Origin: Verrucomicrobiia bacterium
GTDB taxonomy: Bacteria; Verrucomicrobiota; Verrucomicrobiia; JADLBR01
Assembly (NCBI GenBank): GCA_020847615.1
Contig: JADLBR010000076.1
Coordinates: forward strand, 1 to 48,227
Length of the DNA stretch: 48,227 bases
Direction of reading: 5' to 3'
Shown here: positions 40,408-48,227 of the stretch, one piece after another
Layout of the letters: every line of letters begins with the position of its first letter
Position numbering within the stretch: the first letter of the stretch is position 1
Notes under the pieces: generated by a model
Seen by the model: only the letters and a program-made list of their open reading frames with translations
Database searches by the model: none
What the model was told of the DNA's origin: nothing
Made by a program: the position numbers and the translations under genes

Positions 40408-41358
40408 ATGAAGGAATCGGCAAGGTTTGGAATGGGTGTTGGCGCGCTGGTGCTCTGGTGCGCGTGGATGGGCGCCGCCCACGCTGGGGAGATGACCGCC
40501 GCGGAGGCGGGGAGCGCTCTGGACGAGACGCCGTTTGAGGCGTCGAACATCTCGCACGAGTTCGAGGCGGGCGGGTCGCACGTGTTTGGCGGGGGCACGG
40601 AATTTTCCGGCGATTCGGCCGACGTGTCGGAGTGGACCGCGGAGATGCAATACGTGGCGATCGCCCCTCTGGGGTCTGCGGCCTATCTGCGGGCCGGCGT
40701 GGCGTACGACAGCTACTGGTTCGTCGGCGCGGAGGGTCTGCCTGTGCCGCCGAGCCTGCAGGAACTGACCGTCGTGCTGGGGGCCGACGTGAGCCTCAGC
40801 GACCACTGGCTCATGCGGTTGGAGGTCATGCCGGGCCTCTACAGCGATTTCGGGGACATCGGGTGGGAGGATGTCAACGCGCCGTTCAACATGGGGTTCA
40901 CTTACCTGGTCAACGAACGGCTGCAGTGGGCTTTTGGTTTTCAGGTGAACTTCATGTCCGATCTGCCGATCGTGGGCGGGGCGGGCGTGCGCTGGCAGGT
41001 GAGCGACTACTGGACGTTGAATCTCATGGTGCCTCGTCCGCGGATCGAATATCAGGCGGCGGAGGGGCTGACGCTGTTCGCGGGGTGCGAGTTCCGCGGG
41101 GGCAGTTTTCGCGTGGCGGAGGATTTTGGAGAGGGGCTGGATCGGGAAGAGTTGAATGGGGCGCTGATCGACTATCGCGAGTACCGCACGGGGGCCGGCC
41201 TGAGCTGGCTGGCCCACCGCGGCGAGGGGCTCGAGCTGAGCGTGGACGTGCAGGGGGGCGTGGCGTTTGGCCGCGAGTTCGATTTCCACAGGACGGCGAT
41301 CGACATGGACAGCGACCCGGCGCCCTACGCATCGATCGGCGCGAAGGCCAAGTTCTAG
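40408..41358 (+). CDS. Outer-membrane beta-barrel protein (DUF6268-like)
   Basis: This 316-residue protein has a signal peptide (about MKESARFGMGVGALVLWCAW to AHA). It then shows alternating hydrophobic strands, for example MQYVAIAPLGSAAYLRAGV, LTVVLGADVSLSDHWLMRLEV, LQWAFGFQVNF and VRWQVSDYWTLNLMVPRPRIEY, ending in the aromatic terminal strand YASIGAKAKF typical of outer-membrane barrels. The WTLNLMVPRPRIEY segment recalls DUF6268. Its function is unknown. It follows the ArnT-like gene by 44 bp and is the last gene before a palindromic element. Confidence 0.75.
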   Translation: MKESARFGMGVGALVLWCAWMGAAHAGEMTAAEAGSALDETPFEASNISHEFEAGGSHVFGGGTEFSGDSADVSEWTAEMQYVAIAPLGSAAYLRAGVAYDSYWFVGAEGLPVPPSLQELTVVLGADVSLSDHWLMRLEVMPGLYSDFGDIGWEDVNAPFNMGFTYLVNERLQWAFGFQVNFMSDLPIVGGAGVRWQVSDYWTLNLMVPRPRIEYQAAEGLTLFAGCEFRGGSFRVAEDFGEGLDREELNGALIDYREYRTGAGLSWLAHRGEGLELSVDVQGGVAFGREFDFHRTAIDMDSDPAPYASIGAKAKF

Positions 41359-41372
41359 CTCGAGGATTCCAG

Positions 41373-41439
41373 ATGTAGCCACGGCCGCCAGGCCGTGGAC
41401 CCGGGCCGCGCGGCCCCTCCGTGGCCGGAGGGGCTACAT
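41373..41439. repeat. 67-bp cloverleaf-like palindrome
   Basis: Outer arms ATGTAGCC (41373-41380) and GGCTACAT (41432-41439) enclose three abutting hairpins: CGGCC-GCCA-GGCCG type (41379-41398), the perfect 14-bp palindrome GGGCCGCGCGGCCC (41403-41416), and CCCCTCCG-TGGC-CGGAGGGG (41414-41433). It lies 15 bp after the barrel-gene stop. It has no T-tract or tRNA features. Confidence 0.75.
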
Positions 41440-41481
41440 TTTCACCCCCGGCGGTGGCCGGCACGAGGGGCATGATGTCCA

Positions 41482-41629
41482 ACCCGAAACTTCCAAGTTG
41501 CGGACACTTTGATGTGTGTCGCAAGATACACGGCATCAGTATGTTATACGGATACCGCCTGAAGGCGGCACTACGAACCCAAAGCCGTGGGAATGCTCGT
41601 AGTGGTGCCTTCAGGCACTCCGCGACCCA
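41482..41629 (-). repeat. 148-bp dispersed palindromic repeat, copy B
   Basis: This is the reverse-orientation partner of 28347-28494, aligned without gaps. The stems GTGCCTGAAGGCAC and CGCCTTCAGGCG are retained. It lies in the 383-bp gap between the outer-membrane barrel gene and the 3' end of ruvC. That gap otherwise holds the cloverleaf palindrome and no credible gene. Confidence 0.85.
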
Positions 41630-41741
41630 CCAGAAGTCAGTCCCGCCGCGCCGCCATTTCCGGATTGCGGTTTCGGCGCCTTCGAGATGCTGCCGCTCTG
41701 TTTTTCGGGGGTGCCCGAGAGGCTATGGATTGGGGCGGACA

Positions 41742-42302
41742 TCAATCCGGGTGGCCGAGGCGCGGGGCATCCGGCGAGGTGATGGGGCGGCGCGGGGCGC
41801 GGCGCGGGATGCCGTGCGGGGCGCGTGCGCCCGCGTGGGCGATGGCGACCGCGAGGGCGTCGGCGGCGTCGGGCGCGGGGGTTGTGTCGAGGCCCGTGAG
41901 CGCCCGGACCATGACGGCGACCTGTGTCTTGCCGGCGGTGCCGCGACCGGTGACGGCGGCCTTGACGGCCTTGGGCGCGTATTCGGTGAGGGGAATGCCG
42001 TGCCGCGCGATGGCGAGGATCGCGGCGCCGCGGGCGCAGCCGAGGGTGATGGCCACGAGGCGGCTCTGGACGTAGATCGTCTGCTCGATCGCCGCGCACG
42101 AAGGCGCGTGGGTGGCGATGATGTCGGAGAGGGTGTCGTGGATGGCGACGAGGCAAGCGCCCAGGGAGAGTTCGCGCGGGTTGGCGATAACGCCGTGCGC
42201 GAGCGCGCGGGCCTTCCCCTTGTGCAAGATCTCGATGACCCCGTAGCCGGTGCCGCGAAGCGAGGGATCGACGCCGAGGATGACATCACCGGGCTGTGCC
42301 AT
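41742..42302 (-). CDS. ruvC: Holliday junction resolvase RuvC
   Basis: This 186-residue endonuclease resolves Holliday junctions with RuvAB. The four acidic metal ligands are visible: Asp12 in ILGVDPSLRGTGYGV, Glu in AAIEQTIYVQS, and the two Asp in PDAADALAVAIAHA. The C-terminal ~30 residues are Pro/Arg-rich and extend past the usual end. ATG 42302 is preferred over TTG 42308. ruvA and ruvB are not adjacent. It is divergent from the small secreted-protein gene across 50 bp. Confidence 0.93.
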   Translation of the reverse strand: MAQPGDVILGVDPSLRGTGYGVIEILHKGKARALAHGVIANPRELSLGACLVAIHDTLSDIIATHAPSCAAIEQTIYVQSRLVAITLGCARGAAILAIARHGIPLTEYAPKAVKAAVTGRGTAGKTQVAVMVRALTGLDTTPAPDAADALAVAIAHAGARAPHGIPRRAPRRPITSPDAPRLGHPD

Positions 42303-42352
42303 TGACAAAGCAAAATCGCGAAGCGTAAGTTTGGCAAGGGAGATAAAGAGAC

Positions 42353-42682
42353 ATGATGCGATATCTGACGGTAGGTGCGTTGCTGGCGCTGGGCAGTTTG
42401 CCCGGCAGGGCGGAGTCCTTTCAGGAGGCCCTGGTGGTCCGGGACAGGGAGGTGGGACGACACCTGGTGCCCGTGGTGCCGCGCAAGGTGGCCCCGAATC
42501 GGATCATGGGGCGCAAGGTGAACGTGAGCGGGGCGCTCGTGACGGTCGCGAAGGCGCGACAGCCGCTGCACGCGATCAATCCCTTTGCTCCCGGAGAGTA
42601 CGGTTCGGGAGTGGCGAACGTGTCGCGCGATCCGGTGACGGGACAGGCGGATGGGATCATGGTCCTGTCGGTCGAGTTCTGA
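42353..42682 (+). CDS. Small secreted protein of unknown function
   Basis: This 109-residue protein starts with a signal peptide (MMRYLTVGALLALGSLPGRAES) preceded by AAGGGAG, and then has a mature part of about 88 residues rich in Val, Arg and Pro (VGRHLVPVVPRKVAPNRIMG). No Cys and no family I recognise. Codon use and the ribosome-binding site support a real gene. It lies 44 bp before the NSS transporter and may be co-transcribed with it. Confidence 0.6.
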   Translation: MMRYLTVGALLALGSLPGRAESFQEALVVRDREVGRHLVPVVPRKVAPNRIMGRKVNVSGALVTVAKARQPLHAINPFAPGEYGSGVANVSRDPVTGQADGIMVLSVEF

Positions 42683-42726
42683 GGGGCGGCCTTGGCCGGC
42701 TGTCCGATGATCGGGGAGGGGCGCGG

Positions 42727-44463
42727 GTGAAGGGCGCGCGCGCCGTCCAGGAGCGGTGGGGTTCCCGGCTGGGCGTGATCCTCGCGGTGGCGGGGAGCGC
42801 GGTGGGGCTCGGGAATTTTCTGCGCTTTCCGGGCAAGGCCGCGGAGTGGGGCGGCGGGGCGTTCATGCTGGCCTACTTTGTTTCGCTCCTGGTCATAGGG
42901 CTGCCGATCTGTTGGGCGGAATGGACGATGGGGCGCTATGCGGGGCAGAGGGGCTACCACTCCTGCCCCGGCATCCTGTTCTGCATCACCGGGAGAGGCG
43001 CGGCGAAGTACTTCGGGGTCATCGGGGTCGTGATCCCGGTGATCATCTACATGTACTACGTGTACATCGAGGCGTGGTGCCTGGGGTACGCGGTCAATTT
43101 CGCGATGGGCGCGATGTCGTTCCGCAGCGTGGCGGAGGCCGGGGCGCATTTCTCCGCATTCGTGGGCGCGGGCGGCGATGGCTCTGCCGTGGGTTTTCGG
43201 GCCGATCAGGTGGGCATCTATCTGGTGCTGGTGTTCGTGCTGAATTTCGTGCTCATCTATCGCGGGCTGGCGAAGGGCATCGAGTGGTGCTGCAAGTACG
43301 CGATGCCCGCGCTTATCGTGATCGGGCTGGTGGTGCTGGTGAGGGTGCTGACGCTGGGCGCGCCCGACGCGGCGAAGCCGCACCACAGCGTGGACAATGG
43401 GCTGGGGTTCATGTGGAACCCGACCAAGGTCGTACTCGAGGAGCGGGGTGCGGATGGCGCGTGGGCCCGGAGGGAGGAGCTGGTGGGGCGATCCGCGATC
43501 GACGCGGCGCGGGCGGAGGCCGGGTCGGGCGAGAGCCTGCGGGTGCGGGAGATCAGCCCGTGGGAGAGCCTCTGGAAACCGGAGCTATGGCTGACTGCCG
43601 CGGGACAGATCTTCTTCTCGCTGTCCGTGGGGTTCGGGATCATCCTGACGTACTCGAGCTACCTGAAGCGGGATGACGACGTGGTGCTGAGCGGGTTGGC
43701 GGCCACCAGCGCGAATGAATTTTGCGAGGTGGCGCTGGGGGGGCTGATCACGGTGCCTGCGGCGGTGGCATTTCTGGGGGTTGCGGAGGTGGCGGGGAAG
43801 GGGACATTCGGGCTGGGGTTCCACGTGCTGCCGATGGTCTTCTGCGAGATGCCCTGGGGCCCGGGGTTCGGTTTCCTGTTCTTCCTGCTGCTGTTTCTCG
43901 CGGCGCTGACCAGCTCGATATCCATGCTGCAGCCGGGGATCGCATTCCTGGAGGAGGCGCTGTCCATCGGGCGCCGCGCCTCGGTATCTCTGCTCGGCTT
44001 CGTGACGGCGGTGGGCAGCGGGTTCGTGGTGTACTTCAGCAAGGGCATGAAGGCGCTGGACACGCTGGATTTCTGGGTGGGGACTTTTCTCATTTTCGTG
44101 CTGGCGACGGTGCAGATCATGATGTTCGCCTGGGGTTTTGGGGTGGAGCGGGGCCTGGCGGAGGCGCACAGGGGATCGTGCCTGCGGATCCCGAGGTTTT
44201 TCGTGCCGGTCATGAGATATGTCTGCCCGCTGTTTCTGCTGGCGATTTTCGTGATGTGGTTGGCGATTGACGTGTTTGGCATCCATCGGGTGGGCGCGGC
44301 GCCCGAGATGAGCGGTTACATCCGCGACCTGTTCGCGGCCCCGGTGAACCCCGTGGCGTGGATGTCGGTGGGGCTCATCGCCATGGTGGGCGGGATGGTG
44401 TGGCTGATCGTGCTGGCGTCGCGCGCCTACAGGGATCCGGATCGAGAGGGGGGTGGCAAGTGA
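42727..44463 (+). CDS. Sodium-dependent transporter, NSS/SNF family
   Basis: This 578-residue membrane protein is homologous to LeuT/MetP. TM1 holds the unwound sodium/substrate site GSAVGLGNFLRFPGKAAEWGGGAF, followed by IGLPICWAEWTMGRYAG. TM6 holds the second binding segment (AAGQIFFSLSVGFGIILTYSSYL), and TM8 has FLAALTSSISMLQP. It imports an amino acid or related solute with Na+. An insertion of about 70 hydrophilic residues sits before TM6 (GLGFMWNPTKVVLEERGADG onward), longer than in LeuT. The start is GTG 42727, preceded by GGGGAGGGG. The stop overlaps the small-subunit gene. Confidence 0.93.
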   Translation: MKGARAVQERWGSRLGVILAVAGSAVGLGNFLRFPGKAAEWGGGAFMLAYFVSLLVIGLPICWAEWTMGRYAGQRGYHSCPGILFCITGRGAAKYFGVIGVVIPVIIYMYYVYIEAWCLGYAVNFAMGAMSFRSVAEAGAHFSAFVGAGGDGSAVGFRADQVGIYLVLVFVLNFVLIYRGLAKGIEWCCKYAMPALIVIGLVVLVRVLTLGAPDAAKPHHSVDNGLGFMWNPTKVVLEERGADGAWARREELVGRSAIDAARAEAGSGESLRVREISPWESLWKPELWLTAAGQIFFSLSVGFGIILTYSSYLKRDDDVVLSGLAATSANEFCEVALGGLITVPAAVAFLGVAEVAGKGTFGLGFHVLPMVFCEMPWGPGFGFLFFLLLFLAALTSSISMLQPGIAFLEEALSIGRRASVSLLGFVTAVGSGFVVYFSKGMKALDTLDFWVGTFLIFVLATVQIMMFAWGFGVERGLAEAHRGSCLRIPRFFVPVMRYVCPLFLLAIFVMWLAIDVFGIHRVGAAPEMSGYIRDLFAAPVNPVAWMSVGLIAMVGGMVWLIVLASRAYRDPDREGGGK

Positions 44464-44624
44464 CCGCGGGCGGCTGGGTCGTGCTGGTGGCGTCGGTCGG
44501 GCTGGTCGTCGCCCTCTTCGCGTGGTGCGTGTGGAAAGTCCTGACGACACCGGGCGAGTCAGAGCGGGTGCACGGTTTCGAGTTTGAGACACCGGACGAG
44601 AAGGCGGAGCGCGAGGCGGACTGA
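44460..44624 (+). CDS. MetS-like small subunit of the NSS transporter
   Basis: This 54-residue product is read from GTG 44460, which overlaps the transporter stop as GTGA. It has one membrane helix (WVVLVASVGLVVALFAWCVWKVL) followed by a charged cytosolic tail (HGFEFETPDEKAEREAD). Tiny single-helix partners encoded directly after NSS transporters, such as Corynebacterium MetS with MetP, are required for transport. Size, topology and coupling fit that role; the sequence itself is too short to be decisive. Confidence 0.75.
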   Translation: MTAGGWVVLVASVGLVVALFAWCVWKVLTTPGESERVHGFEFETPDEKAEREAD

Positions 44625-44693
44625 GCGGGGGGATTTTGCTTGTGCGGCGACCGCGCGGCGAGCAAGTTGAAAAACAGGCACGGGGAGTCAAAG

Positions 44694-45635
44694 ATGGCAG
44701 CGAAGAAACCACAGTTGAAGGTCAAGGCGAAGAGGCCCGTGAAGCGCGCGAAGGTCGCGGTGAGGCCGGCGGCGAAGAAGAAGGCGCGGGCGGTGAGGCG
44801 GGGTCCCGCGGTGACGGCCCGGCCGCACGTGACGCGGCGCCCGGAAGAGGATCCGGGCGTGCTGAAGTTCGTGGTGATGCAGCCCGAGATGCCGGAGATC
44901 CCCCCGGCGCCAGAGTTCGAGGACTTGGGCGAACTGCCCGAGTCGTACGGGACGAACCGGGTTTTTTTGATCGCGCGGGACCCGCACTGGTTCTACGCAT
45001 ACTGGGACATCAGCCGGGAACGGCTTGCGGAGGCGCGGGCCGCGTCGCGGGAGGGGCAGGTGTTCTTGCAGGTGTGCGAGTCCGGGGGCGCGTGCGTCCA
45101 GCAGATCATGGTGCCCGGCGAGGCGCGCAATTGGTTCATCTATGCGGGCAGGCCGGGTGTGGAGCTGTACGCGGAGCTGGGCTATTTCGATGCGTCCGGG
45201 GCGTTTCGGTCCATGGGGCGATCGGGCCTGGCGCGGGCGCCCAAGGATGCGCCCTCGGATGATCTCGGGGCGAGGTTCGTGACGATACCGATGAGCCTGT
45301 CGTTCCGGGAGCTGTTGGATCTGGTCGCCGGCGAGCGGCACGATGGCGAGGAGCTGGTGGAGACGCTGGCGCGCCTGCAGGAGCGCGGGTTCAAGTTGCC
45401 GTTCGAGGTGGGGGCTGGGCCTGGGTTGTCGGAGGAGGCGCGGGAGGTGCTGTTCCGGCAGTTCATGGTGGAGTTCAGCCGCAGGTATTGGATGGGTTCG
45501 ATGGAACTCGCCGAGCGATGGCAGCAGGCGGGGCGGGTGTCCGGTTTGCCGCCGGGGGTGCCGTTCGGGGCGTCGTTCGGCGGCAGCCCGATGGGGGGTC
45601 CTGCCTGGAGCGGCACGATCCCCCGGGGGGCGTGA
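44694..45635 (+). CDS. DUF4912-domain protein
   Basis: The protein has 313 residues. Residues 1-55 are a Lys/Arg/Ala-rich basic tail, possibly nucleic-acid or polyanion binding. The DUF4912 region (~85-200) contains YGTNRVFLIARDPHWFYAYWDIS, the family hallmark, and RNWFIYAGRPGVELYAELGY. A helical region follows (SFRELLDLVAGE, FMVEFSRRYWMGSMELAERW), ending in a Gly/Pro-rich tail. Its function is not established. Start ATG 44694 is preceded by GGGGAG. It lies 70 bp before smc on the same strand. Confidence 0.85.
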   Translation: MAAKKPQLKVKAKRPVKRAKVAVRPAAKKKARAVRRGPAVTARPHVTRRPEEDPGVLKFVVMQPEMPEIPPAPEFEDLGELPESYGTNRVFLIARDPHWFYAYWDISRERLAEARAASREGQVFLQVCESGGACVQQIMVPGEARNWFIYAGRPGVELYAELGYFDASGAFRSMGRSGLARAPKDAPSDDLGARFVTIPMSLSFRELLDLVAGERHDGEELVETLARLQERGFKLPFEVGAGPGLSEEAREVLFRQFMVEFSRRYWMGSMELAERWQQAGRVSGLPPGVPFGASFGGSPMGGPAWSGTIPRGA

Positions 45636-45705
45636 GGCGCCGCATCCCGGACCGCCCGCGTTTCCGCTTTACGTTTCGCGTGCGGCCTTTTGACTTCCAC
45701 GCACC

Positions 45706-48227
45706 ATGTATCTGAAGAGCATTGAGATGCTCGGGTTCAAGTCTTTTGCCGAGAAGACGCGGCTCGACTTTCATCCCGGCGTGACGGCGATCGTCGGCCC
45801 CAACGGGTGCGGCAAATCCAACGTCCTGGATTCGATCCGATGGGTCCTGGGCGAGCAGTCGCCGAAGGCGCTCCGCGGCAGCGAGATGGCGGACGTGATA
45901 TTCAACGGCACCGACAGCCGGAAGCAGATCGGCATGGCGGAGGTCAGCATGACCTTTGCCGGCTGCCGCGAGGCGCTCAAGACCGATTACGATGAGGTCA
46001 CGGTGACGCGCCGGGTTTTCCGGGACGGGAAGGGCGAGTACGAGATCAACAGGACGCCGTGCCGGCTGAGGGACATCCATCACCTGTTCATGGACACCGG
46101 CATCGGCCGGACGGCGTACTCCATCATGGAGCAGGGGAAGATCGACAAGGTGCTGTCGTCGCGCCCCGAGGATCGGCGCGAGATTTTCGAGGAGGCGGCG
46201 GGGATAACGAAGTACAAGGCGCAGCGCAAGGAGGCGCTCCGGAAGCTGGAATACACGGAGTCGAACCTGCTGCGGCTGGCGGACATCATCCGGGAGGTGT
46301 CGCGGCAGATCGGCTCGCTGCAGAGGCAGGCGAACAAGGCCAGGCGCTACAAGGAGATTCACGACCGCCTTCGGGACATCGAGCTGCGGGTGGGCGCGCG
46401 GGGTTATCGCGACATGTCGGGGAGGATCGCGGCGCTGGGGGAGACGATCGCGGAACTGGACCGGGTCGTGACGGAACTCGGCGAGAAGATTGCGGCCGAG
46501 GAGACGGAGCTCGAGCAGTGGCGCGCGCACGGCGAGGAGGTCGAGACGGCGCTGGAGAAATCGCGTCAGGAGCGCGGGGCCGCCCTTTCCGCCGTGGAGA
46601 GGGCCGAGGGTCAGCGCGCGTTGAACATGGAACGGCTGGCGGACCTCGACGCGGCCGATGCCTCCGCGACGGCGGCCATCGCGTCCGCGGAGGAGAGGCT
46701 GGCGGTCCAGCGGAAGGACCTGGGCGCGATCGACGGCGAGGTCGAGGGTGCGGTGGCGGAGCTGCGTGCGTGCCGGGATCATCTGGCGCGGACCGTGAAG
46801 CAGCTGGCGGACGCCTCCGAGCTGGTGGCCAAGGGCCGGGCGGAGGTGGCGGAGCGACGGGAGCGGCTCACGACCGCGGAGGGTGATTTTCAGTCGCTCG
46901 TGGCCCAGATCGCGGGCTGGGATCTTCAGAAGCGGACGCACGTGTTGCGCGTGGAGGCGGCGAACAAGGAACTGGAACGGGCCAAGGCGCAGCTCGACCA
47001 GGAGAGGGAGGCCAACGCCGGTGCGGAATCGGCGCTTTCGGCGGCGCGGGTGAGGCGCACGGAGGCCGGTGACGGTGTGGAGGCCCGCAAGGTCCGGCTC
47101 AGGGAGGTGAGCGAGAGCCTGGCCGCCAGATCCCGGAGGCGGGCGGAGTTGGAGCAGGCGGTCGCGGGCCTGAAGAGCCAGCTCGAGCTGTTGAAGCGGA
47201 TGGCGGCGACGCACGAGGGGATTGGCTCGGCGGCGCAGGCGGTCTTGGGGGCCGCGGGAAAGGGTCAACTCGAGGGGGTGGATGTTCGGGAGGCGCTGGC
47301 GGACGCGATCAAGATCGAGGCTGGGTCGGAGGGTGCCATCGGGTTGCTGCTGGGCGACCGGGTGGAGGCACTCCTCATGGAGGACGGCGGGGCGGCCCGG
47401 AAGATCTTGGGGTTCCTGAAGACCTCGGGGGGCGGGCGCCTGCTGCTGGCGCCGGCGGTTTTCCCCCGCGTGCGATGGAAGGCGCCGGAGCGCGCGTCGT
47501 CGGCGCTGAAGTTCGTTTCGGCCGAGGGTGCGGCGCGCCGCCTCTTGGAGGTGCTCCTGGGTCACGCCTACGTGGCGGAGGACCTGGAAGGGGCGATGAA
47601 GCTCAAGGCCGAGTTGCCTCACGCGGCGATCGCGACCAAGGATGGGCACCTCATCACGCCGGAGGGCGTCATCGTGTCGGGCGCGGGAGGGGATGTCGCG
47701 CGCGGGGGACTGCTGACCCGGAAGCGCGAGATGGCGGAACTGGAGCAGAGGCTCGCGAAGGCCGCCGGGGAACTGGACGACGCGATATCGCAGGAGGAGG
47801 CGGTGCGCATCCAGCGGGAGGAGGCCGACAGGCGCGTCGAGCAGGCGACGGTGGACGTAATGGCCGCGGACGAGGCGATGCGGATCGCGGAGCGCGAGTG
47901 GCACGTGTGGCAGAAGCGCCGTGACGACCTGCAGCGGCGGATCGAGGCCATCGAGGGCGAGATCCGGCACATCGGCGAAAGCGGCGAGGAGATGGGCGAG
48001 CAGGAGCGGGCGCAGCTCCGGCGGCGCGACGAGATGGGCCAGGTGCTGGAGGCGGTGCGATCGGAGATCAAGGGCGCCGAGGCGGAGCTGCCGGCGCTGG
48101 TTGCGCGGGAGGCCGAGTTGAATGGCCGGGCGCTGGAATTGCGCGTCAGCGCCGCGGGGCTCGAGGAGAAGGAGCTGGGGCTCAGGGCGCGACGGGCGCC
48201 CCTGGCGGCGCTGGTCGCCGACTTGGA
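45706..48227 (+). CDS. smc: Chromosome segregation ATPase SMC (partial, C-terminus off window)
   Basis: The first 840 residues are present. Walker A is GPNGCGKSNVLDSIRWVLGEQS (31-38 core), in the SMC head beginning MYLKSIEMLGFKSFAEKT. DTGIGRTAYSIMEQGKIDKVL and the R-loop region RREIFEEAAGITKYKAQRKEA follow. Residues ~170-500 are a long coiled coil. The hinge spans roughly 500-665 (GIGSAAQAVLGAAGKGQLEG through ITPEGVIVSGAGG). The returning coiled coil reaches the window edge. The C-terminal head with the ABC signature and Walker B lies outside. The frame is open to the last base, so truncation is only the window boundary. It compacts and segregates chromosomes with ScpA/ScpB. Confidence 0.96.
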   Translation, partial: MYLKSIEMLGFKSFAEKTRLDFHPGVTAIVGPNGCGKSNVLDSIRWVLGEQSPKALRGSEMADVIFNGTDSRKQIGMAEVSMTFAGCREALKTDYDEVTVTRRVFRDGKGEYEINRTPCRLRDIHHLFMDTGIGRTAYSIMEQGKIDKVLSSRPEDRREIFEEAAGITKYKAQRKEALRKLEYTESNLLRLADIIREVSRQIGSLQRQANKARRYKEIHDRLRDIELRVGARGYRDMSGRIAALGETIAELDRVVTELGEKIAAEETELEQWRAHGEEVETALEKSRQERGAALSAVERAEGQRALNMERLADLDAADASATAAIASAEERLAVQRKDLGAIDGEVEGAVAELRACRDHLARTVKQLADASELVAKGRAEVAERRERLTTAEGDFQSLVAQIAGWDLQKRTHVLRVEAANKELERAKAQLDQEREANAGAESALSAARVRRTEAGDGVEARKVRLREVSESLAARSRRRAELEQAVAGLKSQLELLKRMAATHEGIGSAAQAVLGAAGKGQLEGVDVREALADAIKIEAGSEGAIGLLLGDRVEALLMEDGGAARKILGFLKTSGGGRLLLAPAVFPRVRWKAPERASSALKFVSAEGAARRLLEVLLGHAYVAEDLEGAMKLKAELPHAAIATKDGHLITPEGVIVSGAGGDVARGGLLTRKREMAELEQRLAKAAGELDDAISQEEAVRIQREEADRRVEQATVDVMAADEAMRIAEREWHVWQKRRDDLQRRIEAIEGEIRHIGESGEEMGEQERAQLRRRDEMGQVLEAVRSEIKGAEAELPALVAREAELNGRALELRVSAAGLEEKELGLRARRAPLAALVADL

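Noticed and set aside
41482-41629. A short protein encoded by the 148-bp repeat
   Set aside because: The frame is open in both copies and partly conserved, but there is no start codon with a ribosome-binding site, and ungapped repeat ancestry explains the similarity. Kept as a question in the findings, not as a gene.
1-48227. CRISPR array, prophage or insertion sequence
   Set aside because: No regularly spaced direct repeats, no phage structural genes, and no transposase or integrase frames; the repeats seen are short palindromic elements only.

Overview
The window is GC-rich bacterial chromosome, about two thirds G+C, and almost fully coding. Genes are packed into strand-coherent operons, many with 4-bp ATGA stop/start overlaps. 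The gene content points to the Planctomycetota-Verrucomicrobiota-Lentisphaerota sphere or a neighbouring candidate phylum such as Sumerlaeota or Hydrogenedentota. The clues are two secreted proteins with a hydrazine-synthase-alpha-like propeller (one also with a LamG domain, the other with c-heme motifs), Tat-exported Gfo/Idh/MocA oxidoreductases beside a HEAT-repeat protein, a PEP-CTERM protein, a DUF6268-like outer-membrane barrel and a DUF4912 protein. The phylum is an inference; no rRNA is present.

Region by region. (1) 1-9952, minus strand: a probable catabolic operon read as GntR/FadR regulator, secreted diheme HZS-alpha-like protein, D-2-hydroxyacid dehydrogenase, FAH-family hydrolase, aldehyde dehydrogenase, then a second HZS-alpha-like protein with a LamG domain that runs off the left edge. 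(2) 10054-11070, minus: a secreted thioredoxin-fold protein. (3) 11142-18726, plus: a translationally coupled cluster of PqqD-like protein, HPr-kinase-like protein, three tandem GT2 glycosyltransferases, a PF14907-type nucleotidyltransferase and a TMTC-like membrane TPR protein, followed by a PEP-CTERM protein. (4) 18828-20432: a lactate-permease-family carrier. (5) 20836-28274: HEAT protein and two Tat-exported Gfo/Idh/MocA proteins on minus, with a divergent GH95-like glycosidase on plus. (6) 28647-34174, minus: a phosphate operon phoU-pstS-pstC-pstA-pstB-pstB. (7) 34497-41358, plus: tRNA-Pro(CGG), a U32 protein, glutamine-dependent NAD synthetase, an ArnT/PMT-like glycosyltransferase and an outer-membrane barrel. 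(8) 41742-48227: ruvC on minus, then on plus a small secreted protein, an NSS transporter with its tiny partner subunit, DUF4912 and the N-terminal two thirds of SMC.

The non-coding stretches are dominated by at least four families of palindromic repeats: a 22-bp hairpin with variable tetraloop (four copies), a 148-bp repeat (two copies in opposite orientation), a 202-bp MITE-like element with nested inverted repeats plus related hairpins, and a 67-bp cloverleaf-like palindrome.

The most interesting points are these. The two PstB ATPases have complementary motif defects, which implies a heterodimer with one consensus and one degenerate ATP site. PhoU is fused to an ArsC/LMW-phosphatase-like domain whose catalytic Cys is Asp. 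The PqqD-like protein carries a RiPP-leader-like YxxPxL motif in its own tail and heads a kinase, nucleotidyltransferase and glycosyltransferase cluster. A repeat hairpin supplies the apparent start codon of one HZS-like gene.
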